Shown one piece after another: positions 21,469-31,517 of a stretch of 64,000 nt of DNA. The stretch is from Pseudomonas oleovorans subsp. oleovorans (GTDB lineage Bacteria; Pseudomonadota; Gammaproteobacteria; Pseudomonadales; Pseudomonadaceae): NCBI RefSeq assembly GCF_002197815.1, contig NZ_NIUB01000010.1, positions 62,001 through 126,000 of the forward strand, in the 5' to 3' direction. Made by a program: the position numbers and the translations under genes. Positions within the stretch are counted from its first letter, which is position 1. Each line of letters begins with the position of its first letter. The notes beneath the pieces are model-generated. The model did not search any database and was not told the DNA's origin. It saw only the letters and a list, made by a program, of their open reading frames with translations.

Positions 21469-23487
21469 TCAGAGTCCTGTGTGATCGGGCAGCGAGGCCA
21501 GCGGCAGGCGCAGGGTGAAACAGGTGCCCTGGCCTGGCGTCGAGTGCACTTCCATCTGCCCTTTGTGATTGTTGGTGATGATGAAGTAGGAGACCGCCAG
21601 GCCGAGTCCGGTGCCCTGGCCCACCTCCTTGGTGGTGAAGAAGGGTTCGAAGATGCGTTTGCGCACCGCCTCGCTCATGCCGGTGCCGTTGTCTTCCACT
21701 TGTACTTCTGCCCAGTTGCCGGCCTGCCGAGTGCGCAGGATGATGCGGCCGGGCTCGGTATCCTCGTCGCGCTGGTGAATGGCCTGGGCGGCGTTCTTCA
21801 GCAGGTTGAGCAGCACCTGCTCCAGTTCGTTGGCGGTGCCGGCCACAGGCCCCAGCAGCGGGTCGAACTGGCGCACGATCTCCAGGGTCTTGAAGTCGAA
21901 ACTGTCGGTCAGGTCGAAGTCGTTACCGGCGATCTCCAGGGCTTGGTCGATCAGCGCCGGCAGATCGCAGGGCGATAGCTGGCGGTCGCTGCGGCGGCTG
22001 AAGCTGAGCATGTGGCTGACGATCTTGGCGGCGCGCTGGCCGGCCTGCTGGATGCCGTCGAGCAGGCGCGGTATCTCGCGTGCCTCCATGTAGTGCTCAA
22101 TGGCTTCCAGGCTGACGCCGGCCTGTTCGGCCTGTTCGACATTCTTTTCCAGACCCGGCGACAGGCGCCGGCGGATGTTCTGCACGTTATGCAGGATGGC
22201 GCCGAGCGGGTTGTTGATTTCGTGCGCCATGCCCGCCGCCAGGCCGCCGACGGAGAGCATCTTCTCCGACTGCACCATCATTTCCTCCAGGGCCAGGCGC
22301 TGGGTGATGTCGTCGATACGGATCACCACGCCTCGGCCGGCGCCGCCCACCAGTGGGTAGAAGGTCAGGGCGTAATGGTGGGGCTCTTCGTCTTTGTGCC
22401 AGGTAACGCGCTCGATCTTCTCCACGCGATGCTGCTCGGCGGTGCGTTTGAGCTGCGCGAGAAAGGGTTTGAGTGGCGGGAAGGCGAGAAATATCGGTTG
22501 GTTCAGCGCCTCTTCCAGGCGCGTACCGGACAGGGCGCTGGCTTCCTGATTCCACTGCGTGACGTAGAGCTGTTCGTCGAGAGCGATCAGCGCCGAAGGC
22601 ATGGAGTCGATGATGCTGTTGAGGTAGTTCTGAAAGCCGGTGAGTTTCTTCTCGATCTTGCTGCGCACCTGCACCTCCAGCTCCAACTTGCGGTTGGAGT
22701 GGCGGGTCTCCTCGGCCAGGCTCTGCGCCTGATCGAAGGCCTGCTGGGCGTCGTCGCGGGCACGCTTGAGCTGCTGCTCACGCGCTTCCATGCGCATCAG
22801 CATGGTGTTGAACGCATCGGCCAGGCTGCCGATCTCGTCCTGATTGCCGCGATTGGCGCGCAGCGCATAGTTCTCTTCGCGGGTGACCTGGCGTGACAGT
22901 TCTTCCAGACGGCGAATGGGTTTGGTCACCAGGCGTTTGATCTGCCTGGCCACCAGCAACCACAGCAGCACGCTGAACGCCAGAATCACCAGGCTGGCGG
23001 TCAGGGTGCCGGTATAGAAGGCACCAGGCAATTCGCTGGACGCCACCAGCAGCAGGGCGCCGGGGCGACCGCTGGGGTGGGGCAGATCGACCAGCAGGTT
23101 GGTGCGAAAGGCTGTTTCGCGCCAGTTCTGCAGCTGGCTCAGTTGCTGCGGTAGCTGCAGTTTTTCGCCGCGTTGCAGTTGTGCCAGGCTGTTGCCATTG
23201 CTGTCGTAGATAATCGCTGCACGCAGGGGCGCGTAATCGTCCAGGCGTTTGAGCAGGGCCTCGGCCGAGGCGGACGAGTGCAAGGCTTCCTTGCTCAGTG
23301 TCGGGCTGGCGATAAGCCGGCCGAGGGTGTGCAGGGCCTGTGGCGCCATGCTCTGCTGGGTGATCCAGTAGGCTGCGCTGATGAAAGCCAGATTGGCCAC
23401 CAGCATCACGGCGGCGAGCAACACCAGCAGTGCGGCGAGCAGTTTGCGGCCCACTGGCAGGTTTTCGAGGCGCTGACGCAGTCTCAT
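21469..23487 (-). CDS. membrane sensor histidine kinase (HAMP-PAS-HisKA-HATPase)
   Basis: The 672-residue protein has a membrane segment at about 14-40, a periplasmic region to about 160, a second membrane segment at about 165-182, a HAMP linker with DEIGSLADAFN, a coiled coil, a PAS domain around LNSIIDSMPSALIALDEQ, and a kinase core. The phosphoacceptor His is in GMAHEINNPLGAI. The ATP-binding domain has NLLKNAAQAI, VEDNGTGMSE and GQGTGLGLAVSY. Its stimulus is unknown. The likely partner is the response regulator at 24521-25483, separated from it by panE. Confidence 0.93.
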   Translation of the reverse strand: MRLRQRLENLPVGRKLLAALLVLLAAVMLVANLAFISAAYWITQQSMAPQALHTLGRLIASPTLSKEALHSSASAEALLKRLDDYAPLRAAIIYDSNGNSLAQLQRGEKLQLPQQLSQLQNWRETAFRTNLLVDLPHPSGRPGALLLVASSELPGAFYTGTLTASLVILAFSVLLWLLVARQIKRLVTKPIRRLEELSRQVTREENYALRANRGNQDEIGSLADAFNTMLMRMEAREQQLKRARDDAQQAFDQAQSLAEETRHSNRKLELEVQVRSKIEKKLTGFQNYLNSIIDSMPSALIALDEQLYVTQWNQEASALSGTRLEEALNQPIFLAFPPLKPFLAQLKRTAEQHRVEKIERVTWHKDEEPHHYALTFYPLVGGAGRGVVIRIDDITQRLALEEMMVQSEKMLSVGGLAAGMAHEINNPLGAILHNVQNIRRRLSPGLEKNVEQAEQAGVSLEAIEHYMEAREIPRLLDGIQQAGQRAAKIVSHMLSFSRRSDRQLSPCDLPALIDQALEIAGNDFDLTDSFDFKTLEIVRQFDPLLGPVAGTANELEQVLLNLLKNAAQAIHQRDEDTEPGRIILRTRQAGNWAEVQVEDNGTGMSEAVRKRIFEPFFTTKEVGQGTGLGLAVSYFIITNNHKGQMEVHSTPGQGTCFTLRLPLASLPDHTGL

Positions 23488-23555
23488 GAGGGTATCGTTG
23501 TGGCGAGTGAGGACGGCAGGTTAGCGCGGCTGTCAGGCCATTGCCTACTGCCTGT

Positions 23556-23612
23556 GTAGGGCGGGTGCTACCCGCCAAGCTGCGAGTGATGGGTTGCACC
23601 CGCCCTGCGTAC
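23556..23612. repeat. REPIN-like repeat, GTAGGGCGGGTG family
   Basis: GTAGGGCGGGTGCTACCCGCC at the left and a near reverse complement (GGGTTGCACCCGCCCTGCG) at the right form two inverted hairpins. A second copy of this family is at 61820. It separates panE from the sensor kinase. Confidence 0.8.
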
Positions 23613-25483
<1,871 letters not shown>

Positions 25484-25538
25484 GGTACTGGCTCGCAGGC
25501 AGGAGGGAAGGACGCCAAACGGCGTTTATCAGACTGGT

Positions 25539-25544
25539 TATAAT
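25539..25544 (+). promoter_or_regulatory. candidate -10 box (TATAAT) of yajQ
   Basis: A perfect TATAAT lies 78 nt upstream of the yajQ ATG. The -35 region is poor, but a short inverted repeat, ACGCC-AAAC-GGCGT at 25512-25525, covers that position and may bind a regulator. Confidence 0.4.
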
Positions 25545-25621
25545 GAGGCCGCCATAGTTATCGTCAAGTCAGGCGCGTTCACTCCGTGAAGAGGATCGCG
25601 CCGTCCATCAGGAGCCCACTC

Positions 25622-26101
25622 ATGCCTTCGTTCGACATCGTGTCTGAACTGGACAAACACGAACTGACCAATGCGGTCGACAATGCCATCAAGGAGCTCG
25701 ACCGCCGTTTCGACCTGCGTGGCAAATGCAGCATCGAGAGTAAGGACAAGGCGCTGACCTTGACCGCCGAAGCCGAGTTCATGCTCGAGCAGATGCTCGA
25801 CATCGTGCGCAGCAGCCTGATCAAGCGCAAGATCGACTGCCAGTGCATGGAAACCAAGGAACCCTACGCTTCGGGCAAGGTGATGAAGCAGGAAGTCACC
25901 TTCCGCGAAGGTATCGACAAGGAGCTGGCGAAGAAGATCGTCGCTCACATCAAGGACGCCAAGCTCAAGGTGCAGGCCGCCATCCAGGGCGAGCAGGTGC
26001 GTGTCACCGGCAAGAAGCGCGATGACCTGCAGGAAGCCATCGCCCTGCTGCGTGGTCATGAGTTCGGCATGCCGCTGCAGTACAACAACTTCCGCGATTG
26101 A
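25622..26101 (+). CDS. yajQ: YajQ-family nucleotide-binding protein
   Basis: YajQ proteins bind nucleotides, and in Xanthomonas and Pseudomonas relatives cyclic di-GMP, to adjust gene expression. The 159-residue product starts [20 protein letters not shown] at 25622; the longer start at 25586 adds 12 residues with no family support. Conserved stretches are [34 protein letters not shown] and [14 protein letters not shown] sequence. It is divergent from a regulator with a dead GGDEF domain, which makes a shared cyclic di-GMP theme possible but unproven. Confidence 0.96.
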   Translation: MPSFDIVSELDKHELTNAVDNAIKELDRRFDLRGKCSIESKDKALTLTAEAEFMLEQMLDIVRSSLIKRKIDCQCMETKEPYASGKVMKQEVTFREGIDKELAKKIVAHIKDAKLKVQAAIQGEQVRVTGKKRDDLQEAIALLRGHEFGMPLQYNNFRD

Positions 26102-26147
26102 ACCTTTGTGGCGCTGCGGCGTCGCAGGCTAGGTTGATAGCATTTTG

Positions 26148-26171
26148 ACCGCCATGGCATGCCATGGCGGT
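26148..26171 (+). terminator. 24-bp perfect palindrome after yajQ
   Basis: ACCGCCATGGCA and its exact reverse complement form an uninterrupted 24-bp palindrome, preceded by TTTTG and followed by TTTCGTTT. It probably works as the yajQ terminator, 46 nt after the stop. It contains two CCATGG sites. Confidence 0.55.
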
Positions 26172-26203
26172 TTCGTTTCATGTATGGGAAACAGGAGCAC
26201 CCT

Positions 26204-27031
26204 ATGGAGATGAACGTCGAGGAACTGGTGAAAATATCCGAGGCCTGGCTGCCGGTGGTATTGGAGTACAGCGGCAAGCTGACCCTGGCAGTGATCACTC
26301 TGCTGATCGGCTGGTGGCTGATCAGCCGGCTGACGTCGAGCATCGAGAGCATGCTCGCAGCGCGTAAGGTGGACCGCGCGTTGAGCAGCTTCATCAGCAG
26401 CCTGGTCAGCATCGTGCTGCGCATTCTGCTGCTGATCAGCGTGGCGTCGATGATCGGTGTGGAGACCACTTCGTTCATCGCCATGATCGGTGCGGCGGGT
26501 CTGGCCATCGGCCTGGCGCTGCAGGGCAGCCTGGCCAACTTCGCGGGTGGCGTGCTGATCATGCTGTTTCGTCCGTTTCGGGCTGGTGATTGGATCGAGG
26601 CACAGGGTGTCTCCGGTAGCGTCGATAGCATCCAGATCTTCCACACCACGCTGAAAACGGCGGATAACAAGGTGGTGATCGTGCCCAATGGCGCGCTGTC
26701 CAACGGCCATATCACCAACTACTCGCGTGAGCCGCGTCGGCGCGCCGATATCAATATCGGTATCGACTACTCCAGCGATATCAAGCGTGCCCGTGAAGTG
26801 CTGCTTGATATCGCCAAGGACCCGCGTGTGCAGCTTGACCCCGCGCCCGTGGTATTCGTGACCGGGCTGGGTGAAAGCGCCGTGAACATCTCGCTGCGCG
26901 TATGGGTGGCGACTGGTGATTTCTGGCCGGTGACCTTCGAGTTCACCGAACTGGCCAAGGAGCGTCTGACCGAGGCGGGTATTGGTATTCCGTTCCCGCA
27001 GCGGGTGGTGCATCTGGCCAAGGCTGATTGA
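26204..27031 (+). CDS. mscS: small-conductance mechanosensitive channel
   Basis: MscS channels open under membrane tension to release solutes in osmotic downshock. The 275-residue protein has three N-terminal membrane segments; the pore helix is Gly- and Ala-rich (GAAGLAIGLALQGSLANFA), followed by the beta domain with FRAGDWIEAQGVSGSVDSIQ and NGALSNGHITNYSR. I chose ATG 26204 because AGGAG at 26192-26196 is 7 nt upstream; 26159 adds 15 residues that are encoded partly by the palindrome. A convergent terminator separates it from ampG. Confidence 0.93.
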   Translation: MEMNVEELVKISEAWLPVVLEYSGKLTLAVITLLIGWWLISRLTSSIESMLAARKVDRALSSFISSLVSIVLRILLLISVASMIGVETTSFIAMIGAAGLAIGLALQGSLANFAGGVLIMLFRPFRAGDWIEAQGVSGSVDSIQIFHTTLKTADNKVVIVPNGALSNGHITNYSREPRRRADINIGIDYSSDIKRAREVLLDIAKDPRVQLDPAPVVFVTGLGESAVNISLRVWVATGDFWPVTFEFTELAKERLTEAGIGIPFPQRVVHLAKAD

Positions 27032-27041
27032 CACTCACCAC

Positions 27042-27072
27042 AAAAAAGCCCCGGTCGATCCGGGGCTTTTTT
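27042..27072. terminator. bidirectional terminator between mscS and ampG
   Basis: AAAAAAGCCCCGG-TCGAT-CCGGGGCTTTTTT can fold on either strand with an A run on one side and a T run on the other. It serves the converging mscS and ampG genes. Confidence 0.95.
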
Positions 27073-27082
27073 CTGCCTGGTG

Positions 27083-28879
27083 TCAGGCTTGCTCGACAGC
27101 AGACGGTGTCGTCTCAGGCCGCGCTTGGCGTTTGTCGCGGCGCCACTGAATGATGATAAGCAGCAGTGTCGGTATCCCCATCAGCGCCGTGGCGAGGAAG
27201 AAGTGGGCGTAGCCGAGGCTTTCCACCATCACGCCGGAATAACCACCGATCAGGCGCGGCAGCAGCAGCATGATGGAACTGAGCAGGGCGTACTGGGTGG
27301 CCGAGAATTTCAGGTTGGTCAGACTCGACAGATAGGCCACGAACGCCGAGGTAGCCAAGCCTGCACTGAAATTGTCGCAGCTGATGGTGACGATCAGTAT
27401 GTTCAGGTGCGGACCCATGCCCACCAACAGCATGAACATCAAGTTGGTGGCCGCCGAGGCGGCCGCGCCGATCAGGAGAATCGGCATGATGCCGAAACGC
27501 ACGATGAGCAGGCCGCCGGCCCCGGCGCCGAGCAGGGTCATCACCAGGCCGAAAATCTTGCTGACACTGGCGATCTGCTCCTTGGTGAAGCCCTGGTCGA
27601 TATAGAAGACGTTGGCCATCACCCCCATTACGGTGTCGGACAGGCGATAGGTGGCAATCAGGCTCAGCAAGAGCAGCGCCTGCCAGCGATAGCGCACGAT
27701 GAAGTCGTTGATCGGCGTCAGCACCGGGGCCATGCCGCCCCAGAACAGGCTGGAGATGGACAGGCCGGTGAGCAGGGTATAGAGCAGTGCACGCAGGAAG
27801 GCGCGGTCGTAGTAGAGCAGCTCCTGCAGGCTTATCTGGCCCTGGAACACCAGCATCAGGTCACTTTCGTAGAACTGGGTGACCATGGCCGGGATGGCGA
27901 TCAGCAGGATGATCAGCAGCAGCACGGACAGCAGCTGATGGAAGAATCCATACCTTGCCGCTGCCGTTTTCAGCACCGGCGCCAGCCCACCCCAGAACAG
28001 CCCGGAGGCGCACACGCAGGCCAGGGTGCTGTAGAGCATGGCGCGCAGGAAGGCGCGGTCGCTGTAGAGCAGCTCCTGCATGCTGACGTCACCCAGTAGC
28101 ATCGGCACCAGGTCGCTCTGGTAGAACTGGATGAACATGGTCGGCACGGCGATGATCAGCACGATGACCGCGCTGATCGCCAGCAGTTGGTGGAAAAAAC
28201 CGTGCTTGGGTGGCGCGACATTGATGTGCGGCGGTGCTGGCGGCTCGCGCATCCAGATGGAGGTGAGCAGGCCTGGCAACATCAGCAGGGCGAAAACCAT
28301 GTAGGTGCCGGTCCAGGCGCTGAACTGATAGTCCTTGGCGGTCGAGCCGAAACCTTCGGCGAAATACAGCGCGCCGGCCGTGGCCAGCAGCGCGGCGACG
28401 CGGTAGCCGGTCATGTAGGCAGCGGCCAGCGCAGCCTGATGCTCGTCGCCGAGAATTTCCAGGCGATAGGCATCGACGGCGATGTCCTGGGTGGCTGAGG
28501 CGAAGGCCACCAGTACGGCGAGGGCGATCAGCGAAGACAGGTGCGTTTGCGGGTCGTAATGCGCCATACCGATCAGGCCGATGGCGACCAGACCTTGTGA
28601 CAACACCAGCCAGGAGCGGCGCCGGCCAAGCTTGCCCAGCAATGGCAGGCGCCACTGGTCGAGCATTGGCGCCCACACCCACTTGAAGGCGTAGGCCAGG
28701 CCGATGAGACTGGCGAAACCGATGGTTTCGCGCGCCACTCCGGCTTCCCGTAGCCAGACCGACAGGGTCGAGAACACCAGCATGTAGGGCAGGCCGGCGG
28801 CGAAGCCCAGAAGCAGCAGCGCCAGTGTGGCGGGGTTGGCGTAGGTGGCGAGGGCTTCTCGCCAGGATTTGCGTGGCAT
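27083..28879 (-). CDS. ampG: muropeptide permease AmpG, long form
   Basis: AmpG imports GlcNAc-anhydroMurNAc peptides from the periplasm for cell wall recycling and so influences AmpC beta-lactamase induction. The 598-residue MFS-type protein begins with YANPATLALLLLGFAAGLPY and has SATQDIAVDAYRLE. It is about 100 residues longer than the enterobacterial protein. Residues 227-310 and 311-394 are two consecutive related copies of an 84-residue unit beginning GFFHQLL and containing ELLY-DRAFLRA and LFWGG-APVL; this explains the extra length. It shares the terminator region with mscS. Confidence 0.94.
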   Translation of the reverse strand: MPRKSWREALATYANPATLALLLLGFAAGLPYMLVFSTLSVWLREAGVARETIGFASLIGLAYAFKWVWAPMLDQWRLPLLGKLGRRRSWLVLSQGLVAIGLIGMAHYDPQTHLSSLIALAVLVAFASATQDIAVDAYRLEILGDEHQAALAAAYMTGYRVAALLATAGALYFAEGFGSTAKDYQFSAWTGTYMVFALLMLPGLLTSIWMREPPAPPHINVAPPKHGFFHQLLAISAVIVLIIAVPTMFIQFYQSDLVPMLLGDVSMQELLYSDRAFLRAMLYSTLACVCASGLFWGGLAPVLKTAAARYGFFHQLLSVLLLIILLIAIPAMVTQFYESDLMLVFQGQISLQELLYYDRAFLRALLYTLLTGLSISSLFWGGMAPVLTPINDFIVRYRWQALLLLSLIATYRLSDTVMGVMANVFYIDQGFTKEQIASVSKIFGLVMTLLGAGAGGLLIVRFGIMPILLIGAAASAATNLMFMLLVGMGPHLNILIVTISCDNFSAGLATSAFVAYLSSLTNLKFSATQYALLSSIMLLLPRLIGGYSGVMVESLGYAHFFLATALMGIPTLLLIIIQWRRDKRQARPETTPSAVEQA

Positions 28880-28921
28880 CAGGCTCGAATCTGGGCAGGG
28901 GGGAGTCTTGGTAGGCGCACT

Positions 28922-29296
28922 CTAACTGCTGTGCTCCATCGGACGCCAGCCGTGACGGCGCATATCCACACGTTCGTTCAGGATGCTGATGCCCTCTGCG
29001 CGCAGGCGCGCCCGTTGTTCGGCCCCGGAAGGGCTGCCGGCAGCCAGACTGAGGCGTCCGCCAGCGGCGATCACCCGATGCCAGGGCAACGTGGTGCCAT
29101 TCGGTAACTGGCTCAGCGTACGACCAACCCAACGTGCAGCGCGGCCAAGGCCGGCCAACTGGGCCAGTTCGCCATAGCTGACGACCCTGCCTTCCGGCAC
29201 CTGTGCCAATACCAGGTACAGCGCTTCGCGACGCGCCTCGACGCTTGCCGGTGGTGGGGCCTGCCATGCAGACTCTGGCGGTTTCGTATTGCCCAT
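28922..29296 (-). CDS. alkyltransferase-like (ATL) DNA lesion-binding protein
   Basis: The 124-residue protein is the DNA-binding half of an O6-methylguanine methyltransferase (VPEGRVVSYGELAQLAGLGR, helix-turn-helix). The usual catalytic PCHRV is PWHRV here, so Cys is replaced by Trp; this is the hallmark of ATL proteins, which bind alkylated guanine and flag it for nucleotide excision repair. The start at 29296 is preceded by AAGGA at 7 nt; a longer open frame to 30142 is the antisense of the DUF481 gene. It is divergent from that gene. Confidence 0.9.
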   Translation of the reverse strand: MGNTKPPESAWQAPPPASVEARREALYLVLAQVPEGRVVSYGELAQLAGLGRAARWVGRTLSQLPNGTTLPWHRVIAAGGRLSLAAGSPSGAEQRARLRAEGISILNERVDMRRHGWRPMEHSS

Positions 29297-29312
29297 AGGG
29301 TTCGTCCTTATC

Positions 29313-30304
29313 ATGCGCGTACTGATCGCCTTATTCCTTTTTACCCTGGCAGCCCGCTCTGGGCCGATACCGTTTGGCTGGACAACGGTGATCGACTCAG
29401 TGGTGAGATCATCCTGCTCGACGGCGGCAAGCTGGCGCTCAAGACCAAGTATGCCGGCCAGGTGCTGATCGACTGGAAGGATATCGATACCCTCAGCTCG
29501 GACAAACCCCTGCTGGTGCGCCGTAGCGGCTTCGACAACGAACGCAGCGAAAGGTTGTCGGCGGCTGGTAGCGGTATGGTACGGGTGCAAGGCGAGCGCG
29601 AATACACCCTGCCGCTGGCGCAGATCAAGCGCCTGGTGCCACCGCGGCCTTTGCTGGAGGACCGTCTCTGGGAAGGCAACCTCGATGCCAAACTGGACAT
29701 GAAGCGTAACCAGAATGATGTCGACGAATGGAAGCTCAAGGGCAATACCCGTGTCGAACATGGGCGCTGGCGCCATGTGCTCAGTGGCGAGCTGGAGCGT
29801 GAAACCAAGAACGACAGAAAGGTCGAGGACAACTGGGAACTGGAGTACGACCTCGATCGCTTTTTCACCGAACACTGGTTCTGGCGGGTGGGCGTGGAGC
29901 AGGCCGAGGACGAATTCGAGACTGTCGATCGCCAGCGCATCGTCGGTACCGGCCCCGGTTATCGCTTCTGGGATGACGAACTGGGACGTTTCGACCTGAT
30001 CGGCCAGTTCAATCGCGTGCGTCTGGAGTCGGATGTTGCCGATCTGGCGTTCAATACCACTTCGCTGGAGCTGGATTACAAGCGCCTGCTGTGGGGTACG
30101 CGGCTGGAGTTCTATGCCAATGCCCAGTTGCAGATCCCGCATATCGAAGAAATCGACTACGTGCTCGATAGCGAATTCGGCCTGCGCTACCGCCTCAACC
30201 AGTGGGCGCGCTTATCGCTTTTGTACGAGCTGGATCAGTTGCGTGCCCCAGGGCAGACGGTTTCGGATCGGCATTATCTGATCGGTATCGGCGTGGGGTG
30301 GTGA
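29313..30304 (+). pseudogene. DUF481 outer-membrane protein, frameshifted in the signal peptide
   Basis: From 29357 the frame encodes a DUF481/YdiY-like protein: a mature N terminus (WADTVWLDNGDRLSGEI), an acidic linker, and a beta-barrel domain ending in the aromatic ...IGIGVGW typical of outer-membrane proteins. No ATG, GTG or TTG precedes it in that frame; the first is GTG 29462, inside the mature domain. An ATG at 29313 starts a good signal peptide (MRVLIALFLFTLA) in a frame offset by one base. One missing nucleotide between about 29336 and 29356, for example in the T run 29338-29342, explains this. It is a paralogue of the next gene. Confidence 0.8.
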
Positions 30305-30384
30305 TGCCGTCGGGCGGTGCGCTGCCCAACGGCACGCCGCCCGACGGAAAAAGCTGAACTCTGGGTATTCGGCCCGGTCAGTTG

Positions 30385-30412
30385 TTGCTCTGGCGCCGGG
30401 GTTGCGGATAAT
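30385..30412 (+). promoter_or_regulatory. candidate promoter of the second DUF481 gene
   Basis: TTGCTC at 30385-30390 and GATAAT at 30407-30412 are 16 bp apart, 36 nt upstream of the start at 30449. The match to consensus is moderate. Confidence 0.35.
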
Positions 30413-30448
30413 GCCCGGCTTTCGCCCACCAACGCCATTACCCAACTT

Positions 30449-31462
30449 ATGTCGCGCTCTACATCGCTGTCCCTGCTAGGCCTGAGCATCGCTCTGTGCA
30501 GTTCCGCCACGTTTGCCGACATCGTCTGGTTGAAGAACGGTGACCGTCTCTCCGGCACCATCCGCTTCTTCGACGGCAGCAAACTGCTGCTGGAAACCGA
30601 CTACGGCGGCTCCATCCCGCTGAGCTGGAAGAAAATCGCCACCCTGCAAAGCGACCATGAGCTGCTGGTCAAGCTTGGCCCGGTGGATGGCGAGCGTGCC
30701 AAATCGCTGCTGGCCGCCGAGCCGGGCAAGGTGACACTGGCCAATGGCGACTCGCCGAAAACCATCGAGCTGGCGCAGATCGAGCAGATCATGAAGCCCA
30801 AGCCGCTGGTGGAGGACTTCACCTGGAAGGGCAACATCGACCTCGGTCTCGACTACAAGCGCGGTGAGCGCGACTCCGACGACTACGATGTCGGCATCAA
30901 GACCCAGGCCCGTCATGGCCTGTGGCGGCATAACGCGCTGGCCGATTACAACCGCGAGCTGAAAAACGACGTCGTCAGTACCGATAACTGGAGCGCCGAA
31001 TATGCCCTTGACCGTTTCCTCACGGAGAAATGGTTCTGGCAGGGGCGCTTCGAGTACAAGCGCGACCGTATCGAAGAGGTGGAGCGTCAGCGCACCCTGG
31101 GTACCGGTCCGGGTTACCAGTTCTGGGATGACGAGCTGGGGTCGTTCTCCCTCGCCACCCTGGCCAACCGCAGTGATTACCGCTACAGCAATGGCGAGCA
31201 GGACCGCTTCTATGCGATGAGCGTGAAGTGGGACTACAACCGCTATCTGATCGGCAAGACCGTCGAGCTGTTCACTGTCGGTGAGGTCGGTCGTCCGCTC
31301 AGTGGCGCGGCGGACTACAGCCTCGATGCGGAAGTCGGCCTGCGTTACAAGGTGACCGACTGGGCGTCGCTGAACATGAAGGCCGAGAAAGATATCGTCA
31401 GCGGTGCCGAGGGCGATCTGAACGAAACTCGCTACACCCTGGGGTTCGGCGTCGGCTGGTAA
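30449..31462 (+). CDS. DUF481-family outer-membrane protein
   Basis: The 337-residue protein has a signal peptide (SLSLLGLSIALCSSATFA, cleavage before DIVWLKNGDRLSG), a small N-terminal domain, and a DUF481 beta-barrel whose last residues are TLGFGVGW, an aromatic outer-membrane C terminus. Its function is unknown; the E. coli relative YdiY is known only as acid-inducible. It is closely related to the frameshifted gene upstream: VWLxNGDRLSG, LGTGPGYQFWDDELG and other stretches are shared. The start at 30449 is chosen because the longer frame from 30317 precedes the signal peptide. A strong terminator follows. Confidence 0.85.
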   Translation: MSRSTSLSLLGLSIALCSSATFADIVWLKNGDRLSGTIRFFDGSKLLLETDYGGSIPLSWKKIATLQSDHELLVKLGPVDGERAKSLLAAEPGKVTLANGDSPKTIELAQIEQIMKPKPLVEDFTWKGNIDLGLDYKRGERDSDDYDVGIKTQARHGLWRHNALADYNRELKNDVVSTDNWSAEYALDRFLTEKWFWQGRFEYKRDRIEEVERQRTLGTGPGYQFWDDELGSFSLATLANRSDYRYSNGEQDRFYAMSVKWDYNRYLIGKTVELFTVGEVGRPLSGAADYSLDAEVGLRYKVTDWASLNMKAEKDIVSGAEGDLNETRYTLGFGVGW

Positions 31463-31470
31463 GCCGGTGC

Positions 31471-31507
31471 CAACAAAAAGCCCGCGATCGTCGCGGGCTT
31501 TTTGTTG
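31471..31507. terminator. bidirectional terminator between DUF481 gene and uraA
   Basis: CAACAAAAAGCCCGCGA and its reverse complement around a TCG centre form a perfect stem with A and T runs on the two sides. It separates the converging genes. Confidence 0.94.
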
Positions 31508-31517
31508 GGCGGCGTAA

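Noticed and set aside
28922..30142. 406-residue version of the ATL gene
   Set aside because: Only the last 124 residues are the ATL protein. The first part is antisense to the DUF481 gene, and a good ribosome site precedes ATG 29296.
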